Shown piece after piece: positions 48,695 to 58,100 of a stretch of 64,000 nt of DNA. The notes beneath the pieces are model-generated. The model made no database searches, was not told the origin of the DNA, and worked only from the letters and a program-made list of their open reading frames with translations. Position 1 is the first letter of the stretch; each line of letters begins with the position of its first letter. Made by a program: the position numbers and the translations under genes. Source of the stretch: Curtobacterium pusillum (GTDB lineage Bacteria > Actinomycetota > Actinomycetes > Actinomycetales > Microbacteriaceae); contig NZ_VEIY01000001.1 in NCBI RefSeq assembly GCF_007680845.1, positions 380,227 through 444,226 of the forward strand. Direction: 5' to 3'.

Positions 48695-50019
48695 CCGGCC
48701 CGCCGTGGTCGGCTGAGGAGCCGCAGCTGGACGGCGGGGGAGCCGCCGTCGCTCGTCTGCCAGCGGATGTGTTCGACCCCGGTGGCGGCCATCTCCGCGA
48801 GCCGGTCGTCGCGCTCGAGGGTGATGAGTCGGAACGCCGTGCGCTCCTGCCGGTTCGCCCGGCGCACGTCCGGGGTCGGGAGCACGTCCACTGCGACGAC
48901 CCGGTGTCCGGTGGCCGCCCACGTCATCGCCATCGTCGCAGCCCGGTCGTCGAGGAACGTCGACAGGACGACCACGAGCGAGGCGGCCGGGACGAGGGGC
49001 ATCCGCGCCGCCCCGGTCGCGTCGCTGGTCGGGGTCACCGAGGCGATCGTCGACCGGAGCCGTTCGAGGTGCCGTGTCCCGCCGCCGGGTTCGACCGACC
49101 GTGCGGTGCCGGCCAGGTCCCGGAAGCCGACCCGGTCGCCGGCGCCGATGTACGCGGTCGCGAGGGAGAGGGCGGCCTCGCGGGCGAGGTCGAGCGACGT
49201 CGCCTCGTGCGTGCCGTGGCGGGAGCCGCCCCATTCCGTGACGTCGGTGCCGAGGTCGTCGCGGCCGTCCACGACCAGGACGACGAGCGCGTCCGCGGTG
49301 GCGAAGGTGCGCCGGACGTAGAGGTCTCCGGGTCGTTCGGCGCGCCGCGCGGTGCGCCGCCAGTCGATGCGCCGGAGGCGGTCCCCCGGAGCGAACAGGG
49401 CGACGTCGCGGAACTCGCCGCCGTCGCCCGGTCGGGCGGAGTCGTGTGCGCCGGTGATGCCCGTCACGCGACGCGGCATCGGCAGGTGCTGCATCCGGAG
49501 GTGCGGAGGCGGGACGACCGCCGCCGCGGCCGGCCCCGCCGCCGGGACCGAGACCGCGGTGCCGCCCTGTCCGAGGAGGGAGACGTGCGTCCGGAGGATC
49601 TCCTGGGGGCCGGAGTGCACGACCGGCACGGTGCCGGCGAGCGTCGCCGCCGTCCGGCGGTCGACCACGACGACGTGCCGCCGGTCGCCCGCGACCCGGA
49701 GTTCGAGGGCGACGACCTCGGCGGACGGTGGCACTGCGACCTCCGTCCGGTACGCGACGCCGCGGCCCGAGTCGGACGGCGCGAGGGTCGTCGCCACCCG
49801 GACGAGCTCCTGTCCGAGGCGCGCACGGGCACCGAACCCTGCGGTCACGAGGGCCGGGAGCGCCACGACCGCGAGCTCGGCGCGTCCGGTGAGGAGCGCG
49901 AGGCCGGCGAGGAGCACCGCGCCGGCGAGCCCGAAGACGAGCGCCGGGTTGCGCGCCCAGACCGGCGCGACGTCGGGACCGGGGTCCTGGCGGGCGGGAG
50001 GCGGGTCGGGGACGCTCAC
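48691..50019 (-). CDS. DUF58 domain protein (vWA-like partner of MoxR)
   Basis: 442 residues. Two N-terminal membrane helices (NPALVFGLAGAVLLAGLALLTGRAELAVVALPALVTAGF), then the DUF58 core: EFRDVALFAPGDRLRRIDWRRTARR is the DUF58 signature, and ALVVLVVDGRDDLGTDV is the MIDAS-like start of a vWA fold. DUF58 proteins function with MoxR ATPases as metal-dependent folding or maturation factors. GTG start overlaps the MoxR stop. Confidence 0.92.
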   Translation of the reverse strand: MSVPDPPPARQDPGPDVAPVWARNPALVFGLAGAVLLAGLALLTGRAELAVVALPALVTAGFGARARLGQELVRVATTLAPSDSGRGVAYRTEVAVPPSAEVVALELRVAGDRRHVVVVDRRTAATLAGTVPVVHSGPQEILRTHVSLLGQGGTAVSVPAAGPAAAAVVPPPHLRMQHLPMPRRVTGITGAHDSARPGDGGEFRDVALFAPGDRLRRIDWRRTARRAERPGDLYVRRTFATADALVVLVVDGRDDLGTDVTEWGGSRHGTHEATSLDLAREAALSLATAYIGAGDRVGFRDLAGTARSVEPGGGTRHLERLRSTIASVTPTSDATGAARMPLVPAASLVVVLSTFLDDRAATMAMTWAATGHRVVAVDVLPTPDVRRANRQERTAFRLITLERDDRLAEMAATGVEHIRWQTSDGGSPAVQLRLLSRPRRAG

Positions 50020-51029
50020 CGCGCCTCCAGGCCGGATGCGCCCACGCCGACCACCGGCGGCCCCGCGACCTGCGCGACGATCCCCCGGACGATCCCCGCC
50101 GGGTCCACGCCGTTCGCCCATGCCTGCGGCGTCAACGAGATCCGGTGCGCGAGCACCGCGACGGCCGCGGTCTTGACGTCCTCGGGTGTGACGAAGTCCC
50201 GCCCGTCCATGACCGCACGCGCACGGCCGACGAGCATGAGCGCCTGCGCACCACGCGGCGATGCCCCGACCTGCACCTCGCGGTGGGTCCGCGTCGCGCC
50301 CGCCAGGTCCACGCAGTAGAGGGCGATGTCCTCGTCGACGTGCACCCCCTCGACGGCCGCTTGCATGCGCTGCAGCTCGGACGCGTCGATCACGGCGGGG
50401 ACCTCCGCGACCTCGTGCCGCCGTCCGACGCGGTTGAGGAGGACGCGCTGCTCGCCCTCGCGGCTCGGGTACCCGACGGAGAGGCGCACCATGAACCGGT
50501 CGAGCTGGGCCTCGGGCAGCGCGTACGTGCCCTCGTACTCGATCGGGTTCGACGTCGCGATGACGTGGAACGGGCGGGGGAGCAGGAAGCCCTCGCCCTC
50601 GACCGTGACCTGCCCCTCCGCCATCGCCTCGAGCAGGGCCGACTGCGTCTTCGGCGAGGTCCGGTTGATCTCGTCGGCGAGGAACATCCCGGTGAAGACG
50701 GGGCCAGGCCGGAAGACGAACTCGGTGGTCGCCGGTGCGTAGACGAACGACCCGGTGATGTCTGCGGGCAACAGGTCCGGGGTGCACTGGAGTCGACGGA
50801 AGTCGAGTCCGCAGGCCGCGGCGAGGCTCCGTGCCGCGAGGGTCTTCCCCAGGCCGGGGACGTCCTCGAAGAGCACGTGGCCTCCGGCGAGGATGCTCGC
50901 GAAGGCCAGGCCGAGCGGCTCCCGCATGCCGACCACGACGGCGCCGACGGTGTCGAGGACGTCACGTGCGCGTTCGGCGACGTCGGCGACGGGCATCGCG
51001 GACTCGGGGTCGGGCGGTGTCGTGGTCAC
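50016..51029 (-). CDS. MoxR-family AAA+ ATPase
   Basis: 337 residues. Walker A VPGLGKTLAARS near residue 62, Walker B FLADEINRTSPKTQSALLEAM, and sensor-1 FHVIATSNPIEYEGTYALPEAQLDRFMVR. The C-terminal lid (SPRGAQALMLVGRARAVMDGRDFVTPEDV) is typical for MoxR. Chaperone-like ATPase working with the DUF58 protein. GTG start, GTGA overlaps at both ends. Its last codons (GLEAR) fall on a half-copy of the REP core. Confidence 0.94.
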   Translation of the reverse strand: MTTTPPDPESAMPVADVAERARDVLDTVGAVVVGMREPLGLAFASILAGGHVLFEDVPGLGKTLAARSLAAACGLDFRRLQCTPDLLPADITGSFVYAPATTEFVFRPGPVFTGMFLADEINRTSPKTQSALLEAMAEGQVTVEGEGFLLPRPFHVIATSNPIEYEGTYALPEAQLDRFMVRLSVGYPSREGEQRVLLNRVGRRHEVAEVPAVIDASELQRMQAAVEGVHVDEDIALYCVDLAGATRTHREVQVGASPRGAQALMLVGRARAVMDGRDFVTPEDVKTAAVAVLAHRISLTPQAWANGVDPAGIVRGIVAQVAGPPVVGVGASGLEAR

Positions 51030-51520
51030 GGCTGCCTCTCGGTCGGGGTCTGGTCGGTGGGAGGTGCGAGCGCCTCGACGGCGGTGAGGACGGCCGCGAA
51101 CCCGGCGAGGTCGAGCTCCGGCCGCCGCTCGGCCCGCAGCACGGCGACGACGGCCGGCGGGAGGACCGCCTCGATCGCAGCGCGCTGGTCCGGATCGTCC
51201 AGGTCGAGTCGGTGCAGCGTCCGGAGTCGGTGCCGAGCGACCGAGCGTGCCCGGGCGATCGCCCGCTCCGGCACGCCGCCACGGGACCGGAGCGCCCACG
51301 CTGTCTCGGACAGCTCGCGTCGTGCTCCGGGTGCGGATCGGACGGGAGGCACGGGCCAGGTCAGCGGGGGACCGTCGCGGACGGCGGTCCACGTCAGTCC
51401 GACTGCGGCGACGACGCCGCCGACGGCGAGCGACTGCGGGACGTCGACGCCGAAGAACCAGGTGATGCCGGCAGCGACCACGGCGAGCACGACGACGCCG
51501 GCGGTGGCCCGGGGGTTCAC
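51026..51520 (-). CDS. Membrane-anchored hypothetical protein in MoxR operon
   Basis: 164 residues with two N-terminal membrane helices (ATAGVVVLAVVAAGITWFFGVDVPQSLAVGGVVAAVGLTW) and a helical cytoplasmic part (RTLHRLDLDDPDQRAAIEAVLPPAVVAVLRAERRPELDL). Position between DUF4129 and MoxR matches a recurrent but unnamed component of such operons. Function unknown. Confidence 0.82.
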   Translation of the reverse strand: MNPRATAGVVVLAVVAAGITWFFGVDVPQSLAVGGVVAAVGLTWTAVRDGPPLTWPVPPVRSAPGARRELSETAWALRSRGGVPERAIARARSVARHRLRTLHRLDLDDPDQRAAIEAVLPPAVVAVLRAERRPELDLAGFAAVLTAVEALAPPTDQTPTERQP

Positions 51521-52251
51521 GACCGGCCCGTCGGGGCCACGGCCCACTGCCGCTCGAGCGTCCGGAGTGCCGCGCGGACCGCGGCGACGTCCGCCTCGGT
51601 GGCCGGGACGCCGCCGAACCGCACCGCGAGGTAGCAGCGTCGGAGGGTGCCGAGGGCGGTCTCGTCGACGTCGAGCTGCCGGAGGATGCGGGTGGTGAAC
51701 TCGGTCGGTGTCTCGGCGGGACCGCGGAGGAACCCGGCGTCCTCGGCGGACTCCTGCAGCCCGAGCCAGGCCGCGGTGACGGCGTCGGACGGGTCCCGCG
51801 GGTCGGAGAGCACCTCGAGCGCACGGCTGATCCCGCGGCGGAGGTGCTGCAGCCCGACCGCTGCCGAGGGGCCGGCCGTCACGTCGATCGCGAGTCCGGC
51901 GACGTCGATCCGTTCCGGACGCGCTCGCCGGTGCCGGTTGCGGAGGACGTACGCCACCGCGAGGACGACGAGCACGAGGACGAGCCCGGCCACGACGACG
52001 AGGAGCCACGTGACGTCGACGTGCTGGGCGGCAGGCGGGCTGAGCCGCTGTGGCTCGTCGGTGGCGGGTGCCGCGGGCGTCGGCTCCGTCGGCGGCACGG
52101 TGGCCGCGCCGACGGTGGGGGACCACCGGGCGCCGGTCAGGACGGGACGTGCCCCGAGTCCCGCCGCGAGGACGACGAGGCCGCCGAGCACGAAGGCGAC
52201 GACCGGGGCGAACGGGATGCCGCCGCCGTGCGGACCGTCGTCGTTCGCCAT
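51517..52251 (-). CDS. DUF4129 domain membrane protein, first gene of MoxR operon
   Basis: 244 residues. Two membrane segments (about residues 12-34 and 78-106) flank an extracellular Pro/Ala-rich linker. The cytoplasmic DUF4129 domain has the family motif LGLQESAEDAGFLRGPAETPTEFTTRIL and LRRCYLAVRFGG. In similar operons this domain is fused to or encoded beside transglutaminase-like proteins; none is present here. Confidence 0.87.
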   Translation of the reverse strand: MANDDGPHGGGIPFAPVVAFVLGGLVVLAAGLGARPVLTGARWSPTVGAATVPPTEPTPAAPATDEPQRLSPPAAQHVDVTWLLVVVAGLVLVLVVLAVAYVLRNRHRRARPERIDVAGLAIDVTAGPSAAVGLQHLRRGISRALEVLSDPRDPSDAVTAAWLGLQESAEDAGFLRGPAETPTEFTTRILRQLDVDETALGTLRRCYLAVRFGGVPATEADVAAVRAALRTLERQWAVAPTGRS

Positions 52252-52301
52252 GGCGCCACGCTACCCCGCGGGTCCACCGAGTCGTCGTGGTGCTCGCTGC
52301 G

Positions 52302-52910
52302 TCAGGCCGTCCCGACCCCGGCGACGCGGGTGACCCGTGCGACCACGCCGGCGGTCGCGAGCTCGACGCGCTCACGCGCTCGGGCCTCGTCGTCCCCGAA
52401 GCGGTCGACGGCCCAGGAGACAGCCGTCACGAGCTCGAACACGTCCGCCGCGGGAACCGAAGGCTCGGCGCCGTCGGCGCCGTGGGCGCCGTGGGCGCCG
52501 TCGGCACCGTCCGCCTCGGCCCGGCGCAGGAAGTCGGCGGTCCGAGCGGTGAGCCGGGCGCTGACGGGTTGGACCGGGTTGCCGTCCTCGTCCTTCGTCC
52601 GGGCGATGCACGTCGGCAGGTCCTGCCAGACGCGCAGGCGCCAGGTCAGCTGGAACATCCACTCCCGGAGCGCCGCCACCGCGTCGAGTCCGTCCAGCCG
52701 CTCGGACTCCTCGAGCAGTGCGTCGATGCTCTCCTCGACGACGGCGGAGAGGAGGTCGTCTCGGGTGGGGAAGTTCCGGTAGAGGGTGGCGTTGCCGACA
52801 CCGGCCCGGACGGCGATGACGTCCGTCGGGGCGTTGATCCCCTCCGCTTCGAAGCAGGTCCGCGCGGCGAGGAGGATCGCGTCGCGGTTGCGCTGCGCGT
52901 CGGCTCGCAT
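52302..52910 (-). CDS. TetR-family transcriptional regulator
   Basis: 202 residues. The HTH NAPTDVIAVRAGVGNATLYRNFPTRDDLL is typical TetR. The ligand domain contains an unusual GADGAHGAHGADGAE stretch encoded by a short tandem duplication at about 52467-52512. Two operator-like palindromes lie between it and the divergent SDR gene. The ATG at 52910 is preferred to an upstream one because it precedes the HTH directly. Confidence 0.92.
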   Translation of the reverse strand: MRADAQRNRDAILLAARTCFEAEGINAPTDVIAVRAGVGNATLYRNFPTRDDLLSAVVEESIDALLEESERLDGLDAVAALREWMFQLTWRLRVWQDLPTCIARTKDEDGNPVQPVSARLTARTADFLRRAEADGADGAHGAHGADGAEPSVPAADVFELVTAVSWAVDRFGDDEARARERVELATAGVVARVTRVAGVGTA

Positions 52911-52937
52911 GACACTCCGAGGTCGGGTTGACAGAAG

Positions 52938-52976
52938 TGGGGAGTGTCCCCACATACTGAAGCGGGGAACATCCCC
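52938..52976. promoter_or_regulatory. Two palindromic operator sites for the TetR protein
   Basis: TGGGGA-GTG-TCCCCA at 52938-52952 and GGGGA-ACA-TCCCC at 52964-52976, centred 25 bp apart. The outer AAGTGGGGA (52935) and TCCCCACTT (52972-52980) are also inverted copies. The sites cover the divergent promoter region. Confidence 0.75.
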
Positions 52977-53005
52977 ACTTCGACCAGCGTACCTCAGGAG
53001 CATCC

Positions 53006-53737
53006 GTGACCAACACCTTCGAGCACCACACCGTCCTCGTCACCGGCGCCAACGGAGGGCTCGGGACCGAGTTCGTCCGCCAGGCGCTGGAACGCGGCGC
53101 GACCCGTGTGTACGCCGCCGCCCGTTCCCCGCGCGAGTGGGGGGACGACCGGATCGTGCCGCTGCGACTCGACGTCACCGATCCGGAGTCGATCGCCGCC
53201 GCGGCCGCCGCGGCCCCCGACGTCGACCTCGTCGTCAACAACGCCGGGATCGCTCCCGCCTCCGACGCCAGCATCGCCGCACCGTCCGAGCGCTCCCTCG
53301 AGGACGTCTTCGCGACGAACACCCTCGGTCCGATCCGGGTCGCCGGGGCCTTCGCACCCGTGCTGGCGTCGAACGGCGGCGGCGCGGTGCTGAACGTGTT
53401 GTCCCTCGCGGCCTGGATCCCGCTGCCGACGGTGTACGCGGCGTCCAAGGCCGCCGCCTGGTCTGCGACGAACGGCCTGCGGGTCGAACTGGCGGGTCAG
53501 GGCACCACGGTCACCGGCGTCATCGTCGGGATGGTCGACACCGCGATGGGCGCTCGCTTCGACGTCCCGAAGTCCGATCCTGCGGACGTCGTCGCGCAGG
53601 CCTACGACGGTGTCGCGGCCGGCGCGTTCGAGGTCCTCGCGGACGAGGACTCCCGGATGGTCAAGTCGCTGCTGTCCCGGCCCGCCGAGGAACTCGCGTC
53701 GGTCACCGAGGCGGCAGCTCGCGTCGTGAGCGGCTGA
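53006..53737 (+). CDS. Short-chain dehydrogenase/reductase under TetR control
   Basis: 243 residues. TGANGGLG (cofactor loop) at residue 12, NNAG near residue 78, and catalytic Ser/Tyr/Lys in VLSLAAW and YAASK. Start GTG 53006 with CAGGAG. Substrate unknown. Divergent from and probably repressed by the TetR protein through the two palindromes. Confidence 0.9.
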   Translation: MTNTFEHHTVLVTGANGGLGTEFVRQALERGATRVYAAARSPREWGDDRIVPLRLDVTDPESIAAAAAAAPDVDLVVNNAGIAPASDASIAAPSERSLEDVFATNTLGPIRVAGAFAPVLASNGGGAVLNVLSLAAWIPLPTVYAASKAAAWSATNGLRVELAGQGTTVTGVIVGMVDTAMGARFDVPKSDPADVVAQAYDGVAAGAFEVLADEDSRMVKSLLSRPAEELASVTEAAARVVSG

Positions 53738-53750
53738 CAGCCGCGACGCG

Positions 53751-53796
53751 GCGGACGGGAGGCGCGGTGCGGGCCCGCACCGCGCCTCCCGTCCGC
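53751..53796. repeat. Perfect 46-bp palindrome (REP-like family)
   Basis: The two 23-nt halves, 53751-53773 and 53774-53796, are exact reverse complements with no spacer. Core GGAGGCGCGGTGC. It lies between the convergent SDR and epoxide hydrolase genes and may terminate both. Confidence 0.95.
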
Positions 53797-53866
53797 ACCG
53801 GGGCCGCGTCGCACCGACGCACGTCACGTGCGGTGTCCAGCCGCACCGCGATCCTCGCGCGGGTCC

Positions 53867-54937
53867 TCAGTCACAGATGCGGACGGCCTCGCGGACGCCC
53901 CAGAGGTAGTCGTCCGGCTGCTCCCACGCCGCGAAGTGGCCGCCGTGGGAGAACTCGCGCCAGCTGACGACCGAGAAGAAGCGCTCCGCGAACCGCCGGG
54001 GGGCGTTGACGAGGTCGCCCGGAAAGACCGTGAAGACGGTCGGCGCAGTGATCCGCGGCCAGTCCTTCGGGCTGCTCAGGGCGTACGGGGCGAACGACGT
54101 ACCGATCGTTCCGGAGAACCAGTACGCGGAGAGCCAGGTGAGCCGTTCGTCCATCGAGAAGGCCGGCCCGGAGCTCTGGTCCGTCCAGCGGTCGAGCTTC
54201 TCACCGATCCACGCGGCGAGCCCCGCTGGTGAGTCCCCGAGCCCGACCGAAGCCGTGTCCGGACGCGTCGACTGCTCGTGCATGTAGCCGCCCTCGGCGG
54301 CCTGCCAGAGTCTCCCGCGCTCGACGTACGCGCGTTCCTCCGCGTCGAGGTCATCGGGGAGGTCCACGAGGAAGTGGTACTGGGACACGTCCGTGAGGTG
54401 CAGGGAGGAGACGGCATCCGGATGTGCGGCCGCCAGCGCCTCGGCGACGTCGCAGCCCACGTCGCCCGCGGACACGACGAACCGGTGGAACCCGAAGTCG
54501 ATCATCGCGGCGTGGACGGCCTCCGCGATGTCCACGGCGGAGAGGCCGTCCTGCGTCGCCGCGAACGGGAAGCCCGGGAGTGCGGGCACCACGGCCGTGA
54601 TGCCGGAGAGCTCGGGGAGGATGCGTTCGAAGCGGAGGACGGAGTCGGGCCAACCGTGCAGGAACAGCACGACGGGGGAGTCCGCGTCGGCCGCCTGGAC
54701 GATCGCGTTGACCGGCGTGGGCGTCGCGGACCGCCGCCACGGGTACGCGTGGATGCGTTCTTCCTGCGCTTCCCAGTCGAACGAGTCCGCCCAGTAGTCC
54801 AGCACCGCGTCCAGTGACGCCGGGTCGACGCCGAAGCGGTCCGTCGGTGACACGCGGGGAACGGGTCGCCGTCGCTGCAGCCGGAGTCGGAGATCGGTCA
54901 GTGCCTCGGGAGTGGTGCGCGGGAGGGGGATGGTCAT
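53867..54937 (-). CDS. Epoxide hydrolase (EHN-domain alpha/beta hydrolase)
   Basis: 356 residues. An N-terminal EHN domain (PTDRFGVDPASLDAVLDYWADSFDWEAQEERIHAYPW) precedes the alpha/beta core with oxyanion HGWPDSVLRF, nucleophile Asp in SAGDVGCDVAEA, and catalytic His in FSHGGHFAAWEQPDDY. This order is typical of microsomal-type epoxide hydrolases and juvenile-hormone-hydrolase-like bacterial members. Substrate unknown. Confidence 0.9.
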   Translation of the reverse strand: MTIPLPRTTPEALTDLRLRLQRRRPVPRVSPTDRFGVDPASLDAVLDYWADSFDWEAQEERIHAYPWRRSATPTPVNAIVQAADADSPVVLFLHGWPDSVLRFERILPELSGITAVVPALPGFPFAATQDGLSAVDIAEAVHAAMIDFGFHRFVVSAGDVGCDVAEALAAAHPDAVSSLHLTDVSQYHFLVDLPDDLDAEERAYVERGRLWQAAEGGYMHEQSTRPDTASVGLGDSPAGLAAWIGEKLDRWTDQSSGPAFSMDERLTWLSAYWFSGTIGTSFAPYALSSPKDWPRITAPTVFTVFPGDLVNAPRRFAERFFSVVSWREFSHGGHFAAWEQPDDYLWGVREAVRICD

Positions 54938-55151
54938 GGTCGGGATCTCCTCGTCAGCAGGGCACGTCGGCGCAGACCGAGTCTGCTCCGGTGTCCCGTT
55001 GCGTGCCGCACCGTCCCCATTACGGGGGGCTTGGACTTGTGTCCCTGTTCAGGGTTACGCTCTGCAGCACAGCACTCCAGCTGTAGGCAGTCTCACCAAC
55101 TGCCGAGCGCGGTCTCACCAACCGCAGGATCAGGATCAGGAGCGAAGCCAC

Positions 55152-58100
55152 ATGAGGCTCGGAGTACTCGCGCGCGCCCAGAACGACCCAGGGGCGCCAC
55201 CACCCACCCGTCGGAACGCCACCACCCAAGGCATCGCGATCCTCACCGCGGCGCTCCTCGGAGCCGGCGGCAGCGTGCTCGCCGCAGGTCCGGCCATCGC
55301 GGCACCCGCTGCGTCGATCGGGCAGGGGCGCTTCCTCAGCGGCTCCGCGCTCGGCATCAACCTCGACGACATCCTCACCGTCACGCCCGCTGACGCCGCC
55401 AACACCGGCGGCGCCACGGTCACGGACGTGCACCCGCTGGACGTCACCGCGCTCAACGCCGTCAACGTGAACGTGGGCAACGGGCTGAACCTCCTCGGCG
55501 ACAACGGGATCCTGACGCTCGGCGCGGTGAACCAGTACGCGAGCGCCAACGCGAACGGCAGCTCCCTGGCGGCGACCGGCGCGGTCGCCAACACCGGCGC
55601 GATCGGTGTCGGCGGCCAGGACGGCGTCCCGCAGGCCAACGCCACGCTCGACCTGTCCGGACTCATCGGCACGGACGCGGCGACGGCGCTCGCCGACCTC
55701 GGCGTCGACGTCGGCTCGGTGTCCGCGACCGCGGCGCAGGCGGCCGGCCCGAACGGTGCCCAGACGGGTGACTACGGCATCGCGAGCCTCGATCTCGATC
55801 TCACGAACCCGGCCCTCGGGACCACCGTGACGAACCTCCGGACCACCCTCGGCGGACTCCAGCCGACGGTGAACAACCTGCAGACGCTGCTCCAGGTGGT
55901 CGGGCCGGCGGTCCAGGTCTCGGGCCTCCCGAACCTGGTGGCGGTGCTCGACTCGGCCACGAACGTGACCAGCGCGGACGGATCGATCACCGCGAACCTG
56001 CGGACCGGTGCGATCACGATCGACGTCGCGGACGTCCTCACGAACGCGGGGCTCGACCTCAACGACCTGCCGGCGAACACGCAGCTGCTGCCGTACATCA
56101 CGAACGCACTCACGACGCAGCTCCTGCCCGCAGTGACCGCCGCGCTCCAGGGCGTCGTGACGCAGCTCACCACCTCGCTCCGGGGTCTGACCGTGACGTC
56201 CCTCGGGGTCCCGGTCCCGGTGGGCTTGGTCCTGCCGATCGTCAACCCGGTCCTTGCACAGGTCGTCGCACCGATCAACACCGTGATCAGCAACCTCGGG
56301 GCGACGGTGGTCACGCCGCTCGCGGGTGCGCTCACGAACGTCGTCTCGCTGCAGGCCAACGTGCAGGAGACGGGCGGTGGTGTCTTCACGCAGCGGGCGC
56401 TCCGCGTCGGGCTGCTGCCGAACGCGGCCACCCCGGCCGCGGTCGTCAACCTCGCCTCGGCCGCCGTCGGACCGAACGCCGGTCCGCTCGCGGTGCCGAC
56501 GCTGACGGCCCTCGACCCGGACAACGGTCCGGTCGCCGGTGGCACGCCGGTCACCGTCACGGGGACCGGGTTCACGGACGACTCGACGGTCTCCGTCGAC
56601 GGTTCCGACCCGATCACCCCGACCGCGATCTCGGACGACGGCACGAGCCTGACCTTCACAACCCCGGCGCACGCTGCCGGTCCCGTGGACGTCACCGTCA
56701 CGACGCCTGTGGGGACGAGCGACCCGCAGACGTTCACGTACAACGCGGCGCCGGCGGATGCTCCGACGGCGACGGCACTGGACCCTGACAACGGTCCGGC
56801 TGGTGGCGGTACTGCGGTGACGATCACCGGTACCGGGTTCACGGACGACTCGACGGTCTCCGTCGACGGATCCGACCCGATCACGCCGACGGCGATCGCC
56901 GATGACGGTACGACGCTGACGTTCACGACGCCCGCGCACACCGCTGGTGTCGTGGACGTGACGGTCACGACCGCCGCTGGGACGACGGATCCGCTGACGT
57001 TCACCTACAACGCCGCGCCCGCTGGCGCTCCGACGCTGACGACGCTCGACCCCGACAACGGGCCGGCCGCTGGCGGCACCTCGGTGACCATCACGGGCAC
57101 GGGCTTCACCGACGACTCGACGGTCTCGGTGGACGGGTCCGACCCGATCACCCCGACCGCGATCGCTGACGACGGCACGACGCTGACGTTCACGACGTCC
57201 GCGCACGCTGCTGGTGATGTCCCGGTCACGGTCACGAACGGCAACGGCACTTCCGAGCCGCTGACGTTCACCTACAACGCGGCAGCTCCGACCGCGACGG
57301 CACTGGACCCCGACAACGGTCCGGCTGGTGGCGGTACTGCGGTGACGATCACCGGTACCGGTTTCACGGACGACTCGACGGTCTCCGTCGACGGATCCGA
57401 CCCGATCACGCCCACCGCGGTCGCCGACGACGGCACGACCGTGACGTTCACGACGCCGGCGCACGCTGCCGGTGACGTGGACGTGACGGTCACGACCGCC
57501 GCTGGGACGACGGATCCGCTGACGTTCACCTACAACGCTGCTCCTGCTGGCGCTCCGACCCTGACGACCCTCGACCCCGACAACGGGCCTGCCGCTGGCG
57601 GCACGCCGGTGACGATCACGGGTACCGGGTTCACCGACGACTCGACGGTCTCCGTCGACGGTTCGGACCCGATCACGCCGACGGCCGTCTCGGACGACGG
57701 CACGACGTTGACCTTCACGACGCCGGCGCACGACGCCGGTGACGTGACGGTGACGGTGACGAACGGCAACGGCACGAGTGAGCCGCTGACGTACACCTAC
57801 GACGCCGCACCCGCTGAGGCACCGACGCTCACGACGCTCGACCCCGACAACGGGCCGGTCGCCGGTGGCACCTCGGTGACGATCACGGGTACGGGCTTCA
57901 CCGACGACTCGACGGTCTCCGTCGACGGTTCGGACCCCATCACGCCGGACGCCGTCTCGGCCGACGGGACCACGCTGACCTTCACGACGCCGGCGCACGC
58001 AGCCGGCACCGTGGACGTCACGGTGACGAACGCGGCCGGGACCTCCGACCCGCTGGAGTACACCTACGAGCCGGCCGGTACGACCGCACCTCCGGTGATC

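Noticed and set aside
56497..58063. Regular repeats that could suggest a CRISPR array
   Set aside because: Units of about 267 nt are coding TIG domains without unique spacers; no cas gene is present.
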